A DNA stretch of 64,000 bases from the NCBI RefSeq assembly GCF_022664395.1, contig NZ_JAKRET010000015.1:1-64000 (forward strand). The letters run 5' to 3'. Below are positions 14,108 to 23,077 of the stretch, in pieces. The notes beneath the pieces were generated by a model. That model did not search any database, was not told the origin of the DNA, and saw nothing but the letters and a program-made list of their open reading frames with translations. This stretch comes from Sphingomonas lacusdianchii (lineage in GTDB: Bacteria > Pseudomonadota > Alphaproteobacteria > Sphingomonadales > Sphingomonadaceae). Each line of letters starts with the position of its first letter. Positions within the stretch are counted from its first letter, which is position 1. The translations under genes were made by a program, and so were the position numbers.

Positions 14108-15172
14108 ATGACCAAGGAAACGACTAGCCGCCGCTTTAGCACCTTCGCCGCCCTTGGCGAAGCGTTCGGAATGACCCCGGACGAGTACCGCGCCGCCGAC
14201 CGCGCCGACGCCATCGCAGAGAGCATCCGCGACGACACAACCGCGACGAGCTTTCAGGAAGCGTTCGGCGACGTTGGCGCGCTTTCCATCGTGGAAATGG
14301 GAGCCGAGGCGCAGGAACTCGACATGCCCGAACCCGCCGAGGCGCAGCACGATTGCGCCGCCATCATCACCACGATTTTTGACCTGTTCCGCGATACCCG
14401 CCTTGAGACGAGCGCGCAGGCGATCGCATGGGGGTTCGTCAATTCGTTTCACTATGAAGCGGAGAAGCTGGCCCGCGAGGAAGACACGCTTTGCCGCGAC
14501 CTTGGCGAGATGATCCGCCGACAGGACCCGTCCGAAATTTTCGCCGTCGAGATGGAGGAATTGCAGCTTCGCGCCCAGACCAAGACCGAGCAGCGCGCCG
14601 CCATCGAATGTATGCGCGACTATGCCGCCGACTGCTACCGCGCCCAGACCGGCCGCCCGTGGAGCGCCGCGCGCGGATCGAAGGTTTCGAGCGCCACCAC
14701 CGCGAGCCAGATCGCAGCCGCCGACTTCCTGAAAGCACGCGCCACCGCGCACCGCGAGAAGCGCAATCCCACCGGCCCGCTTGTCGTCTTTTCGGGCGGT
14801 CAGGAATGGCACGACTTCCAGCAGCTTTACGACCGGCTCGACCAGATCAAGGCGCGCATCCCGAACATGACGCTTTGCACCACCGCGCAGCGGAAAGGAT
14901 GCGACGCCATCGCCGCCGCATGGGCCGCAAGCCGGAACGTTCCGCTAGTCGCGTTCACCCCGCAGACGGCCCGCTATGGCAACCGCGCCGGTTTTGTGCG
15001 GAACAAGCAGCTTGCGGACCTCCGCCCCGTTGAAGCCATCGTGTGTCAGGGATCGGGCTTGCAGAGCAATTTGCTCGACACCCTGAAAGCCGCGAACGTG
15101 CCCACCCACGCCTTCCGCATCGACGGACAGGCACCCATGACCGCCGACGCCAAGCGGCAGAATTGGGGATGA
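14108..15172 (+). CDS. DUF2493 / YspA-like SLOG-domain protein, 354 aa
   Basis: The C-terminal third is a cpYpsA-related SLOG (DUF2493) Rossmann-like domain: LVVFSGGQEWHDF near residue 228, then a long helix, the KGCDAIAAAWAASRNVPLVAF segment near 270 and NRAGFVRNKQLADL near 296. SLOG domains bind nucleotide-derived ligands; roles proposed for the family include nucleotide sensing in conflict systems. The N-terminal 220 residues are alpha-helical and acidic with no known domain. The start at 14108 (AAGGATTGACGCC-ATG) is preferred to an ATG 18 bp upstream without a ribosome site. A terminator hairpin follows 8 bp after the stop. Confidence 0.75.
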   Translation: MTKETTSRRFSTFAALGEAFGMTPDEYRAADRADAIAESIRDDTTATSFQEAFGDVGALSIVEMGAEAQELDMPEPAEAQHDCAAIITTIFDLFRDTRLETSAQAIAWGFVNSFHYEAEKLAREEDTLCRDLGEMIRRQDPSEIFAVEMEELQLRAQTKTEQRAAIECMRDYAADCYRAQTGRPWSAARGSKVSSATTASQIAAADFLKARATAHREKRNPTGPLVVFSGGQEWHDFQQLYDRLDQIKARIPNMTLCTTAQRKGCDAIAAAWAASRNVPLVAFTPQTARYGNRAGFVRNKQLADLRPVEAIVCQGSGLQSNLLDTLKAANVPTHAFRIDGQAPMTADAKRQNWG

Positions 15173-15179
15173 CCTAACC

Positions 15180-15212
15180 GGGCGGCGACCAGCGCGCCGC
15201 CCCCCTCTTTTC
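15180..15212 (+). terminator. Terminator of the DUF736-DUF2493 operon
   Basis: GGGCGGCG at 15180-15187 pairs with CGCCGCCC at 15195-15202 and is followed by a CCCTCTTTTCC tract. Its position 8 bp after the DUF2493 stop supports a role as an intrinsic terminator. Confidence 0.65.
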
Positions 15213-15230
15213 CTTGGCAGGAAACGACTA

Positions 15231-15502
15231 GGCCAGCGACGGGCAACACCCGGCGCTGGCCCTTTGTCGTCAGCGTCGCTTGTGGGGGAAACCCTACCGG
15301 TTTCCCCCACGCCGGGCGATCGGGCGCGCGACCACTACGGCGCGGCCCCGGCGGGCCGCACCTGGCGGCCGCGCGCCCGATCGCCCTCCCCCTTCCGGTA
15401 AGGCGCTGCCGCCCGCCTGGACGAGCTCGCACGCGCTTCCCATTGACCGGCGGGACTTCGGAGCCGGGGAAGCGCGAGCCGGGCATCGAACCCGGCTCGC
15501 GC
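15231..15502. repeat. Cluster of four large perfect hairpins in intergenic DNA
   Basis: Within 270 bp: (a) GGCCAGCG/CGCTGGCC at 15231-15261 with an inner CGGG/CCCG stem; (b) GTGGGGGAAACC/GGTTTCCCCCAC at 15282-15310, 12-bp arms and 5-nt loop; (c) 17-bp perfect arms at 15314-15330 and 15370-15386, enclosing a second hairpin GCGGCCC/GGGCCGC at 15342-15359; (d) GCGCGAGCCGGG/CCCGGCTCGCGC at 15472-15502, 7-nt loop. Sequences differ between hairpins, so this is not one repeat copied. The remaining bases to 15662 hold the leader of the next gene (AAGGAGGTCGAG). Confidence 0.75.
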
Positions 15503-15662
15503 TGCTGCCGCGCGCCTCGGTCTCAACGGGCCGGATCCTGCCCTTTGCTGCCCCAGTCATGCCGCCGGGAACGGCTCGACCGCCCTGCCCACATTCGAGC
15601 CTTGGGACCGCGGCCGGAGAGGAGAGGGAGAAGGAGAGGCGGTTCCAACGAAGGAGGTCGAG

Positions 15663-16244
15663 ATGACCATCACGTTCCGCGTCGACGACGGCCACGATAC
15701 GCTCGCAATTCCGTCCGCGATCATCACCCACGACCAGCTCGGGGCGCTGCGCACCTTGCTCGCCGAACAGGGGGCGCGGCTCGGTGTCGCTCTGATCGTC
15801 AGCGACTATGGCGAGCCGGGTGCAGGAGCGTTCGGTTTCGAGGCCCGCGTCTGCCCGCTGGCTCTCGCGGCCGTGTCGGCTTGCTTTGACCACGATCCCG
15901 CTGTCATCACCGTTCTCGATGAAGCCCAGTTTCGCGGGCGCCGGGTCCGCGTATGGCAGAGCGCTGGCACGGCTGACGTCTGGGTCGGCTTGGCATCTAG
16001 CCTCGACGCCGCGCCCGAGCTGGAGGTCAGCAGCAGCAACGGCCTCGCCATCCTCGAGATGCTCGGTCTCGACACCGAAAGCGTCGGCGCGATCTCGGTC
16101 GGGGAACTCCGCCAACGCCTCACCGATCCGCGTATCCGGCGCCGCATCGACGACGAGCCCGGATTGGCTCGCTACCTTCCCACCCTGATCGAGATGGCGG
16201 CGGTCAAACCGGTCACCGGCGAGCTTCATCTGGCATGGGCATAG
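15663..16244 (+). CDS. Hypothetical protein, 193 aa
   Basis: It starts at ATG 15663 behind a strong AAGGAGGTCGAG. The soluble acidic protein begins MTITFRVDDGHDTLAIPSAI. The C-terminal half contains LAILEMLGLDTESVGAISVGELRQRLTDPRIRRRIDD, a helical segment. No catalytic or binding motif is recognised. It is a single-gene unit ended by a strong intrinsic terminator. Confidence 0.65.
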   Translation: MTITFRVDDGHDTLAIPSAIITHDQLGALRTLLAEQGARLGVALIVSDYGEPGAGAFGFEARVCPLALAAVSACFDHDPAVITVLDEAQFRGRRVRVWQSAGTADVWVGLASSLDAAPELEVSSSNGLAILEMLGLDTESVGAISVGELRQRLTDPRIRRRIDDEPGLARYLPTLIEMAAVKPVTGELHLAWA

Positions 16245-16275
16245 GTCCCTCCCCTGCCCCGCTTCGAGAACCGAC

Positions 16276-16314
16276 GGGAAGCGCGAGCCTGACGGCCCGC
16301 GCTTCCCTTTTTTT
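16276..16314 (+). terminator. Intrinsic terminator
   Basis: GGGAAGCGCG at 16276-16285 pairs perfectly with CGCGCTTCCC at 16298-16307 and is followed by seven T. It ends the 15663-16244 gene. Confidence 0.9.
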
Positions 16315-16362
16315 GCCTGATACCGTCAAGCCGGCTTCGCCTCCCTCGGGGCGGAAAATGGA

Positions 16363-16397
16363 ATGGCCGCGCAGAGCTTTCAGCCCTGCGCGGCCAT
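16363..16397 (-). terminator. Terminator hairpin for the minus-strand gene at 16424
   Basis: ATGGCCGCGCAG at 16363-16374 pairs with CTGCGCGGCCAT at 16386-16397, loop 11 nt. Reading the minus strand it is followed by TCCATTTTCC. It lies 26 bp beyond the stop of the small minus-strand gene. Confidence 0.65.
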
Positions 16398-16423
16398 GGC
16401 GCATTGTTTTGTCTCGAACCGCC

Positions 16424-16648
16424 TCAGGCCGCCGCCTTGAGCCGCTTCTCGACCTCCTCCACGCCCAGCGTCTTCACCACCGTCATGATCTGCTCCAGCC
16501 GGTCCAGTGGAAGCCTCAACAGCCCCGCTTTTTCGACCGTGTCGATCGCCGCTTCCCGCAGCTTCGCCTTGTGCGCCTTTCGACGCTCGGCAAGCCTACG
16601 CTCCTCGGCCTCGATCGCAGCCAGTTCGGTGTCCAGTGACTTCGCCAT
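16424..16648 (-). CDS. Small coiled-coil protein, 74 aa (TraC-like, tentative)
   Basis: The start at 16648 (MAKSLDTELA) is preferred over an ATG 15 codons upstream because AAAGGTAAAGCG directly precedes it. Residues 5-35 are strongly coiled-coil (ELAAIEAEERRLAERRKAHKAKL); the C-terminal part (EKAGLLRLPLDRLEQIM) resembles the small TraC-type mobilisation proteins of alphaproteobacterial plasmids in layout. That match is by overall pattern only. It is divergent from the RHH-traD-traI unit across the candidate oriT, which fits an accessory transfer role. Confidence 0.5.
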   Translation of the reverse strand: MAKSLDTELAAIEAEERRLAERRKAHKAKLREAAIDTVEKAGLLRLPLDRLEQIMTVVKTLGVEEVEKRLKAAA

Positions 16649-17189
16649 CGCTTTACCTTTCGGGTCAGGCTGATCGGCTCTGAACACGCCCATGATAGCC
16701 CGCCGTCACGCCTCCGAAAAGCCACCCCGTAGGACCCTACGACCCACCCGACCGCAGAGGACCTTTCCGTGATCGGCGCTCCCACTTTCTACCGCGCGAA
16801 GCGCAATCATTCCCTCCCGCTTCCGCCTAGCGGCGGTTCGGAGCCAACCGGAAACCACGACCTGTCCGGGACGATTCCGAGACGGCACCGGGGACTAACA
16901 ATCACCGAGGATGAGGGACTACAGTAGAGCACACCCTACGCAACTTCGTTGCAGGGATTTCGACTAATTCCAGCCACTTAGCCCGGTTTTGACGCGAGTC
17001 CCAAGCGACCACGTTTTGGTCCCAGCCGGTCCCACCTGAAAAGTCGCCTGAATTGAGCCACTTGGGCGTAGTCGCCTGGGATCGCGGACCTCCGATACCG
17101 GCATATATGCCTTGCCTGCAACCGCGTCAGACGCTAAACCAATCCCGCTTTGCGAAGGCCCACCATCCTCCCTGCTAGGAGGATTGGTA
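16649..17189. other. Candidate origin of transfer region upstream of the RHH-traD-traI operon
   Basis: This 540-bp non-coding stretch lies between the divergent TraC-like gene and the relaxosome genes, the usual place for oriT. It contains a short hairpin GCAAC-TTC-GTTGC (16940-16952) extended by flanking CCCTA/AGGG, a perfect palindrome GGCATATATGCC (17100-17111), a direct repeat AGTCGCCTG (about 17042 and 17071), and the block GAGCCACTT/CAGCCACTT repeated near 16975 and 17056. It is AT-richer than its surroundings. The nic site cannot be placed from sequence alone. Confidence 0.4.
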
Positions 17190-17480
17190 GTGAAGAAGAC
17201 CTTTCAGCGGACCGTTCGGTTCGACCGTGACCAGGCGGCGCGCCTCGAGGCGATCGCTGTCAATCACAACCGAACTTTCGCAGATCAACTGCGCATCGTC
17301 CTCACCGAGTGGTTGGAGGGCCAGAACATCCTCAACGCGAGCCAGCTTCGGCAGGCCCGCGTCGCTGAGTATGCGCAGGCTGCGCTCGACACGATCATCC
17401 TCGAAAACCACCCCGAGTTTCGCGATCGGATCGTCGCTGAAACCGACCGCCGGATGGAGCGCTATCATGGCGCGCGCTGA
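17190..17480 (+). CDS. Ribbon-helix-helix DNA-binding protein, probable relaxosome accessory, 96 aa
   Basis: The GTG at 17190 follows AGGAGG with 7-bp spacing and is preferred to an ATG 26 codons earlier that has no ribosome site. The N-terminal 45 residues fit an RHH fold: beta strand FQRTVRFDRDQAARLEAIA, then a helix ending FADQLRIVLTEWLEG. The remainder is helical. It overlaps traD by 14 bp and is encoded just after the candidate oriT, so a TraY/MbeC-like role in binding oriT and repressing the transfer promoter is likely (inference). Confidence 0.7.
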   Translation: MKKTFQRTVRFDRDQAARLEAIAVNHNRTFADQLRIVLTEWLEGQNILNASQLRQARVAEYAQAALDTIILENHPEFRDRIVAETDRRMERYHGAR

Positions 17481-19791
17481 CATCCGCAACGACGGCCGTC
17501 CGATTCCGCTGACCCACCACTCAGCAAGGGGCGACGTTCCTCGCAACTCGGGCAATTTCACCCGCGGCAGCCAGCTCCTGAACACACAGGTACTGATGTG
17601 GCTGCAGGGCGCGAAACTGCCGGTCTTTATGTGGCTGATCTTCTTCGCGATCGCCTACGTCATCATCCTCTCGGTAACCCTCAACGAGAACAACGTGCAG
17701 CTGATCTGCATGCGGATCCTGTCGAGCCTCTGGGACTGGGTGGCCCTCGACAATCTGAAGGCGGTGAACCTGCGGATGCCGGACAACTCCGTCCATCGCT
17801 CCGTGATGGGCTTTGTGCCCTACGTTCCCGAGGTCGCAGCCGCTTGGACGAAGGCAGTTCGTGGGGTCATCGGTTCCGCCCTGATCGCGACCTTCGTCAC
17901 AGTCCCGGCATCGGTCTGGTACGTCGATTTCTCGAAGCGTCGCGGCAAGGCGATGATCCAGGAACGCCACGAGCGCGGCGCCATGCTGGTGGAGCGCGAT
18001 GTCCTCTATCAGGAGATCATCCATCACAACCAAAGCGAGTTCGTAAAAGAAGCGCGCACGCTCTTCCCGGATCGCACACCGGAAGCCGTCCTGAAGCTGC
18101 CATTTGCCGCCCGAAAGGCAGGCGGGATCCATCACCCCTACACCCTCGCCGGCATCCCCTACCCTCACCGGCTAGAACAGTCGCACACGATGCTGATCGG
18201 TACGACCGGCGCGGGTAAGACCACAGCGCTGCGGAGCCACATCAAGCAGATGCGCGAGCGCCAGGACAGCGCCGTCGTGTTCGACCTAACCGGCGCCTAT
18301 GTCGAGGCGTTCTACGATCCAGCGCGCGACACGATCTTGAACCCCCTGGACGCTCGCTGCCCCGCGTGGTCGATCTTCAACGACTGCCGAACCTATAGCG
18401 AGTTCACCGCCGCTGCAGCAGCGCTGATTCCGTCGGACGGAGGCTCATCGGAGCCCTTCTGGGCGCTCGCCGCCCGGACCCTCTTCATCGAGATGTGCAT
18501 GAAGCTCATCGAGAAGAAACAGACCACCAATCGGGCGCTCGCCGACAACCTGATGACGGCCGATCTGAAGCAGGTGCACAAGTACCTCCAGAAGACGATC
18601 GCAGACCCGCTCACGGCACCTGAGGCGGCCCGCATGGCGGAGTCTATCCGCGCCGTCTTCAACACCAATGCGCAGGTCCTGCGCTTCCTCCCCGACGAAG
18701 GCAGCTCCTACTCGATCAAGGACTGGATCACGGGCGACAAAAAGCCGGGCTCGATCCTCTTCATCACGTCGAACTACACCGACTTGGAGATGAACCGGGC
18801 GCTGCTCACGCTTTGGTCCAACCTCGCCATCCACTCGCTGATGACCATGAAGCACACCCGCGCACTGCGGACCTGGTTCATGTTCGACGAGCTCGGCGCT
18901 TTGCACCGCCTCCCCGCCATCGAAAGCGGCCTCCAGACTGCCCGGAACTTCGGCGGAGCGATGATCCTCGGCCTCCACTCGTTCGACAAGCTCATCCAGG
19001 TCTACGGCGAGGAGAATGCCCGCAATCTGTCATCACTCGCGCGCACCAAGCTGATCCTTGCTGCCGCCGATCTCGACACAGCCGAACAGTGCGCCCGCTA
19101 CATCGGCAACCGCGAGATCCGGCAGATGGATGAGGGGTACAGCTACGGCTACAACAACACTCGTGACGCATCGACCCTGACGCCCCGCAAGCAGGTCGAG
19201 CCCCTCGTCATCCCCGACGACATCACGAACCTGCCCTCCATGCACGGCTACGTGAAGTTTCCCGACGGCTTTCCCGCCGCCCGCATCAGGCTGGAATGGG
19301 CCAACTACCCGAAGGTCGCAGAAGGCTTCATGCGGCGAGGACCGGGCAAGCCCGACGAGCCGGATGGCCAAGTTCGCGGAGGTGGGGGGCGGCCGAAGAA
19401 CGGGGATGGCGACGGCGGGCGTGGGGAGTCCCTCGCCATGACGGAGGAGGAGCTGGCGGCGCGCGATGAGCCCACCAATTTGGCCGCGGGTATTCTGTCG
19501 ATGCCAACCGAGGAGCAGGAGCGCGAAGCCCGCGACGCCAACAATCGTGAAGCCCTCGAGCGAATGGACCCGAGCGCCCCGCGCGAACCCAACCAGAAGG
19601 CCTCAAACGACCAGAAGGATGACCGGGAGCGCGGGGTCGATCGCATCGATGTCAGCCAGGTGCGGACAACCGACCGCGGCAAGGGCGAAACGCACGCCCA
19701 GCAGGTAGACCGTGAAGACCTCGGCGTTCGGGAGGCACGGGACGACTTTACGCCTGAGCAGGACGGCGATGACCTCGCCGTCGGCATGTAG
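17467..19791 (+). CDS. traD: Type IV coupling protein TraD, 774 aa
   Basis: The inner-membrane ATPase that hands the relaxase-DNA complex to the type IV secretion channel. N-terminal transmembrane segments lie near residues 45-65 and 135-155. Walker A is GTTGAGKTTA at about 245-254; Walker B is FMFDELGAL at about 472-480; a RecA-like core follows. The C-terminal 150 residues are charged and disordered, as in F TraD (717 aa), where the tail contacts the relaxosome. The true start is ATG 17467 (MARADIR), which overlaps the RHH gene; an earlier in-frame ATG lies inside that gene. traI starts 2 bp after the stop. Confidence 0.93.
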   Translation: MARADIRNDGRPIPLTHHSARGDVPRNSGNFTRGSQLLNTQVLMWLQGAKLPVFMWLIFFAIAYVIILSVTLNENNVQLICMRILSSLWDWVALDNLKAVNLRMPDNSVHRSVMGFVPYVPEVAAAWTKAVRGVIGSALIATFVTVPASVWYVDFSKRRGKAMIQERHERGAMLVERDVLYQEIIHHNQSEFVKEARTLFPDRTPEAVLKLPFAARKAGGIHHPYTLAGIPYPHRLEQSHTMLIGTTGAGKTTALRSHIKQMRERQDSAVVFDLTGAYVEAFYDPARDTILNPLDARCPAWSIFNDCRTYSEFTAAAAALIPSDGGSSEPFWALAARTLFIEMCMKLIEKKQTTNRALADNLMTADLKQVHKYLQKTIADPLTAPEAARMAESIRAVFNTNAQVLRFLPDEGSSYSIKDWITGDKKPGSILFITSNYTDLEMNRALLTLWSNLAIHSLMTMKHTRALRTWFMFDELGALHRLPAIESGLQTARNFGGAMILGLHSFDKLIQVYGEENARNLSSLARTKLILAAADLDTAEQCARYIGNREIRQMDEGYSYGYNNTRDASTLTPRKQVEPLVIPDDITNLPSMHGYVKFPDGFPAARIRLEWANYPKVAEGFMRRGPGKPDEPDGQVRGGGGRPKNGDGDGGRGESLAMTEEELAARDEPTNLAAGILSMPTEEQEREARDANNREALERMDPSAPREPNQKASNDQKDDRERGVDRIDVSQVRTTDRGKGETHAQQVDREDLGVREARDDFTPEQDGDDLAVGM

Positions 19792-19793
19792 CC

Positions 19794-22700
19794 ATGCACT
19801 CCATCGCGTCGGTCAAATCCGCCTCCGGAGCCGCGAAATATTTCACCAAAGACGACTTCGTCAGCGGCGAATATTACACCGACGAGCACGCCGGCGACGT
19901 CAGCCAGTGGGGCGGCGAGGGTCTGAAGGACTCGCCCATCGGAGGGCACGTCAACAAGGACGTGTTCGAGAAGGTCCTCAACGGCGAGACGCCGACGGGT
20001 GAGAAGATCGACGCGAGGGAGAGCCGGCGCCCCGGCTACGACCTCACCTTCTCGGCGCCGAAGTCGGTGTCCGTGATGGCCTATATCGGCGGTGACAAGC
20101 GGATCCTCGGACCGGACGGAGCTCACACCAAGGCGGTCCAGAACACGATGGCCTGGGTCGAGAAGAACCTCGCCCAAGCGCGGACCACCGCCGACGGCAA
20201 GACCACCACGGTGAACACCGGCAACCTGGTCTATGCCCTGTTTCAGCACGACACGAGCCGCTCTCTCGACCCTCAGGCGCACATCCACGCCATCGTCGCC
20301 AACATGACCAAGATGGCCGACGGCACCTGGAAGGCCCTCCACGCGGACAAAGTCTGGGCCAACAACACCGTGATCGGCTCGATCTACCACGCCTTCCTCC
20401 GCGTCGAGATGGAGAAGCTCGGCTACAAGATCGAGCAGCTGGGCAAGCACGGCACATTCGAGCTCGCGGGCGTCCCGAAGGGAATCATCGAGGCATTCAG
20501 CCAGCGCCGGGAGCAGATCATGCTCAAGGCGGAGCAGCTCGGGATCGTCTCTCCGAAGGGGCGCGACGGTGTCACCGTGAACACCCGCGATCCGAAGCTG
20601 AACGTCGAGGACCGCGACGGGCTGCAGAAGGACTGGAAAGACAAGGCAACCGGGCTCGGGTTCGACGGCAAAGAGGTGCTGGCCGACGCCCAGGCATCCG
20701 CTGCACGCGAGGCGGCAGGGCCGATCGGACGCAGCTATCAAGCCATCGTGGAAGCCGTAAAGGGTGCCCGGGAGTTCGTCGCGGGCCTTCTGCGGTCCCC
20801 GGATGCGCTGGTCGACAAGGGTATCGTCCGGATCGCGCAATCCCCCGCCGATGCGCGCGCGCAGCTCGCGGTTGCGTCCGCGATCCGGATCCACAGCCAG
20901 CGCGAAGCGGCCTTCGACATCAATCGTGTGGCAAAGACAGCGCTGGACCTCGGCCTGACCGGCGTGACGATCGATCATGTCACCAACAGGCTTGACCGAC
21001 TGGTCGAGCAGGGACGGCTCTTGCCCGGTGAGATCCGCGCGGATGGAAGGATGGCTGCATCAGTCACCACGCCCGAGGCTCTGAAGACCGAGGAGAGCAT
21101 CCTTGCCCGCGTCGAAGCAGGCAAGGGTGCGTCTGCACCAATCGTGTCACCCGCAGAAGCGCCCGGCCGTCTTCAGGACGCCTCGCCTCATGAGTTGAAC
21201 CCCGGCCAGCTCGCGGCCGCCACCATGATCGTGTCCGGGTCGGACCGCACAGTGGTAGTTCAGGGCGTCGCCGGCGCCGGCAAGTCGACCATGCTGCAGG
21301 CTGCCGCCTCCGTCCTGCGGTCGGAGGGGCGCAACGTGCTCGGCCTCGCCTTCCAGAACAAGATGGTCAGCGACATGCGCGAGGGCATGGTCCCAAGGGA
21401 GTTGTCGGTCGACGACATGAAGGCTGCCGGCGTGGAAGCGCAGACGATCGCGTCCTTCATTTGGCAGAACGAGCGCCATCTCGATAATCCGAACACCCCA
21501 GCGGCCCAGGCTCGTAGGGACGAGCTCAAGAACACCACGATCGTCATCGACGAGACGTCGATGGTGTCGAGCGACGACATGCTGAAGCTGCTCACGATCG
21601 CCGAGGGGCTCGGGGTCGAGAAGATCGCGATGGTTGGCGACCGGCAGCAGCTATCGTCGATCGACGCGGGCAAGGCGTTTGCCATGGTGCAGGCGGGCGG
21701 CGCCCCCATGGAGCGGATGGACGAGAACATCCGCCAACGAACCGACCAACTCCGCACGGTCGCGGCCCTCGCGAACGTGGGTCAGGCAAGCCAAGCCATG
21801 CGCGTCCTTGGGGGCGACGTGATCGAGCATGCCACACCGGCTGCACACGCGGCCGAGATGTGGCTGGCGCTGTCCCCCGAAGACCGTGCCGACACCGCGG
21901 TGTTCGCCTCGGGCCGAGAGGGGCGCGGGATCATCAACAGCATGATCCAGACTGGCCTCAAGGAGGAAGGCTCCATCAAGGGCGAGGGATTGGCGCTCCA
22001 GATCCACGAGAGTGTCCATCGGACCCGGGAGGAGCTGCGCTACGCCAAGAGCTACGAGGGCGGCTTCACGCTCAACGTCACGGGCCACGTCCCCGAAATC
22101 GGGCTCAAACGCGGGATGTATGAGGTCACGCGCGTCCTCGGCAATGGCAAGGTCGAGGTCGACGTGCATGGGCGCAAAGTGCGGTTCGACCCGCAGAAGA
22201 TTGACCCGTCGATCAAGAACGACCGGCTCGAACTGACCAAACAGCGCGAGATCAAGATCCACGAAGGCGACCAGGTCCGCTGGACCACCAACGATAAGGA
22301 CCGGGGCCTGCTCAACTCCGCGCAGGCGAGGATCGTATCGATCGACAGCAACGGCGTCACTGTGGAGACGGCCTCGAAAGGCCAGGTCACGCTCGGCCGC
22401 AACGATCCCATGCTGTCTCGCATGGACCTCGCCTACTCGCTCAACATGCACATGGCGCAGGGCGTCACCGCCTTGAAGGCGATCGGGGTGATGCTGAGTC
22501 ACGAGACCAACCTCTCCAATCAGCGGCTGTTCAACGTCCTGGTCACCCGCGTCCGTGACGGCGTCCGAATGGTCGTCGACAGCAAGGACAAGCTGATGCG
22601 GCAGCTCGACCGCAGCCCCGGCGACAAAACGGCGTCACTTGAGAGCCTCGGCCGCCTTGAGATCGACGGCCCCAGCGCGAAAACGACGGCAGCGGATGCG

Positions 22701-23069
22701 GCGCTGACTGCGGCGATGGCGGTTCGCGACGGCACCGACAGCGCCGGCAGCAAAGGCAGCGAGCCGATCATCGTGCCCGGCCGTGACGGGCTCGATCTGC
22801 AGGATCTGCCCCCGATGGGCAAATCGGAAACGGACTATTCCAAGGTAGACGGTCCCGACGGGCGGTCCCGTGGGGAGCCCGAGATGGACCGGACGCCGAA
22901 GCGGGAGTCCGAGAGCGACAAGGATCAGGACGGACGGCGTCGCGACGACGGCGACGGCCTCGGTCTCCGCCCGCTCAACATGGACGACCTGCGCGGTCTG
23001 CCCCCCATGCCCGGTCGCGACAACCAGATCCCCGGTTTGCCGGAGAAGAACCTGAGCCTCGATCTGTGA
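19794..23069 (+). CDS. traI: Conjugative relaxase/helicase TraI (MOBF family), 1091 aa
   Basis: It nicks oriT, stays bound to the 5' end and unwinds the transferred strand. The N-terminal TrwC-type relaxase domain has candidate catalytic tyrosines Y16 and Y27/Y28 and the metal-binding QAHIHAIVA near residue 161, with an upstream FQHDTSR. A RecD-like helicase follows: Walker A GVAGAGKST near 492, Walker B TIVIDETSM near 583, and VGDRQQLSS. The closing motif is YSLNMHMAQGVTA near 882. The C-terminal 150 residues are disordered and charged. The length is near TrwC (966) and well short of F TraI (1756), so the F-type C-terminal region is reduced. Confidence 0.93.
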   Translation: MHSIASVKSASGAAKYFTKDDFVSGEYYTDEHAGDVSQWGGEGLKDSPIGGHVNKDVFEKVLNGETPTGEKIDARESRRPGYDLTFSAPKSVSVMAYIGGDKRILGPDGAHTKAVQNTMAWVEKNLAQARTTADGKTTTVNTGNLVYALFQHDTSRSLDPQAHIHAIVANMTKMADGTWKALHADKVWANNTVIGSIYHAFLRVEMEKLGYKIEQLGKHGTFELAGVPKGIIEAFSQRREQIMLKAEQLGIVSPKGRDGVTVNTRDPKLNVEDRDGLQKDWKDKATGLGFDGKEVLADAQASAAREAAGPIGRSYQAIVEAVKGAREFVAGLLRSPDALVDKGIVRIAQSPADARAQLAVASAIRIHSQREAAFDINRVAKTALDLGLTGVTIDHVTNRLDRLVEQGRLLPGEIRADGRMAASVTTPEALKTEESILARVEAGKGASAPIVSPAEAPGRLQDASPHELNPGQLAAATMIVSGSDRTVVVQGVAGAGKSTMLQAAASVLRSEGRNVLGLAFQNKMVSDMREGMVPRELSVDDMKAAGVEAQTIASFIWQNERHLDNPNTPAAQARRDELKNTTIVIDETSMVSSDDMLKLLTIAEGLGVEKIAMVGDRQQLSSIDAGKAFAMVQAGGAPMERMDENIRQRTDQLRTVAALANVGQASQAMRVLGGDVIEHATPAAHAAEMWLALSPEDRADTAVFASGREGRGIINSMIQTGLKEEGSIKGEGLALQIHESVHRTREELRYAKSYEGGFTLNVTGHVPEIGLKRGMYEVTRVLGNGKVEVDVHGRKVRFDPQKIDPSIKNDRLELTKQREIKIHEGDQVRWTTNDKDRGLLNSAQARIVSIDSNGVTVETASKGQVTLGRNDPMLSRMDLAYSLNMHMAQGVTALKAIGVMLSHETNLSNQRLFNVLVTRVRDGVRMVVDSKDKLMRQLDRSPGDKTASLESLGRLEIDGPSAKTTAADAALTAAMAVRDGTDSAGSKGSEPIIVPGRDGLDLQDLPPMGKSETDYSKVDGPDGRSRGEPEMDRTPKRESESDKDQDGRRRDDGDGLGLRPLNMDDLRGLPPMPGRDNQIPGLPEKNLSLDL

Positions 23070-23077
23070 GGAAGCGC

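Noticed and set aside
15472..15502. Stem-loop whose minus strand reads CCGGG-TTCGATG-CCCGG, like a tRNA T-arm.
   Set aside because: The stem has 12 perfect pairs, far longer than a T-arm, and no anticodon arm, D-arm or acceptor stem can be fitted around it. It was reported only as a hairpin.
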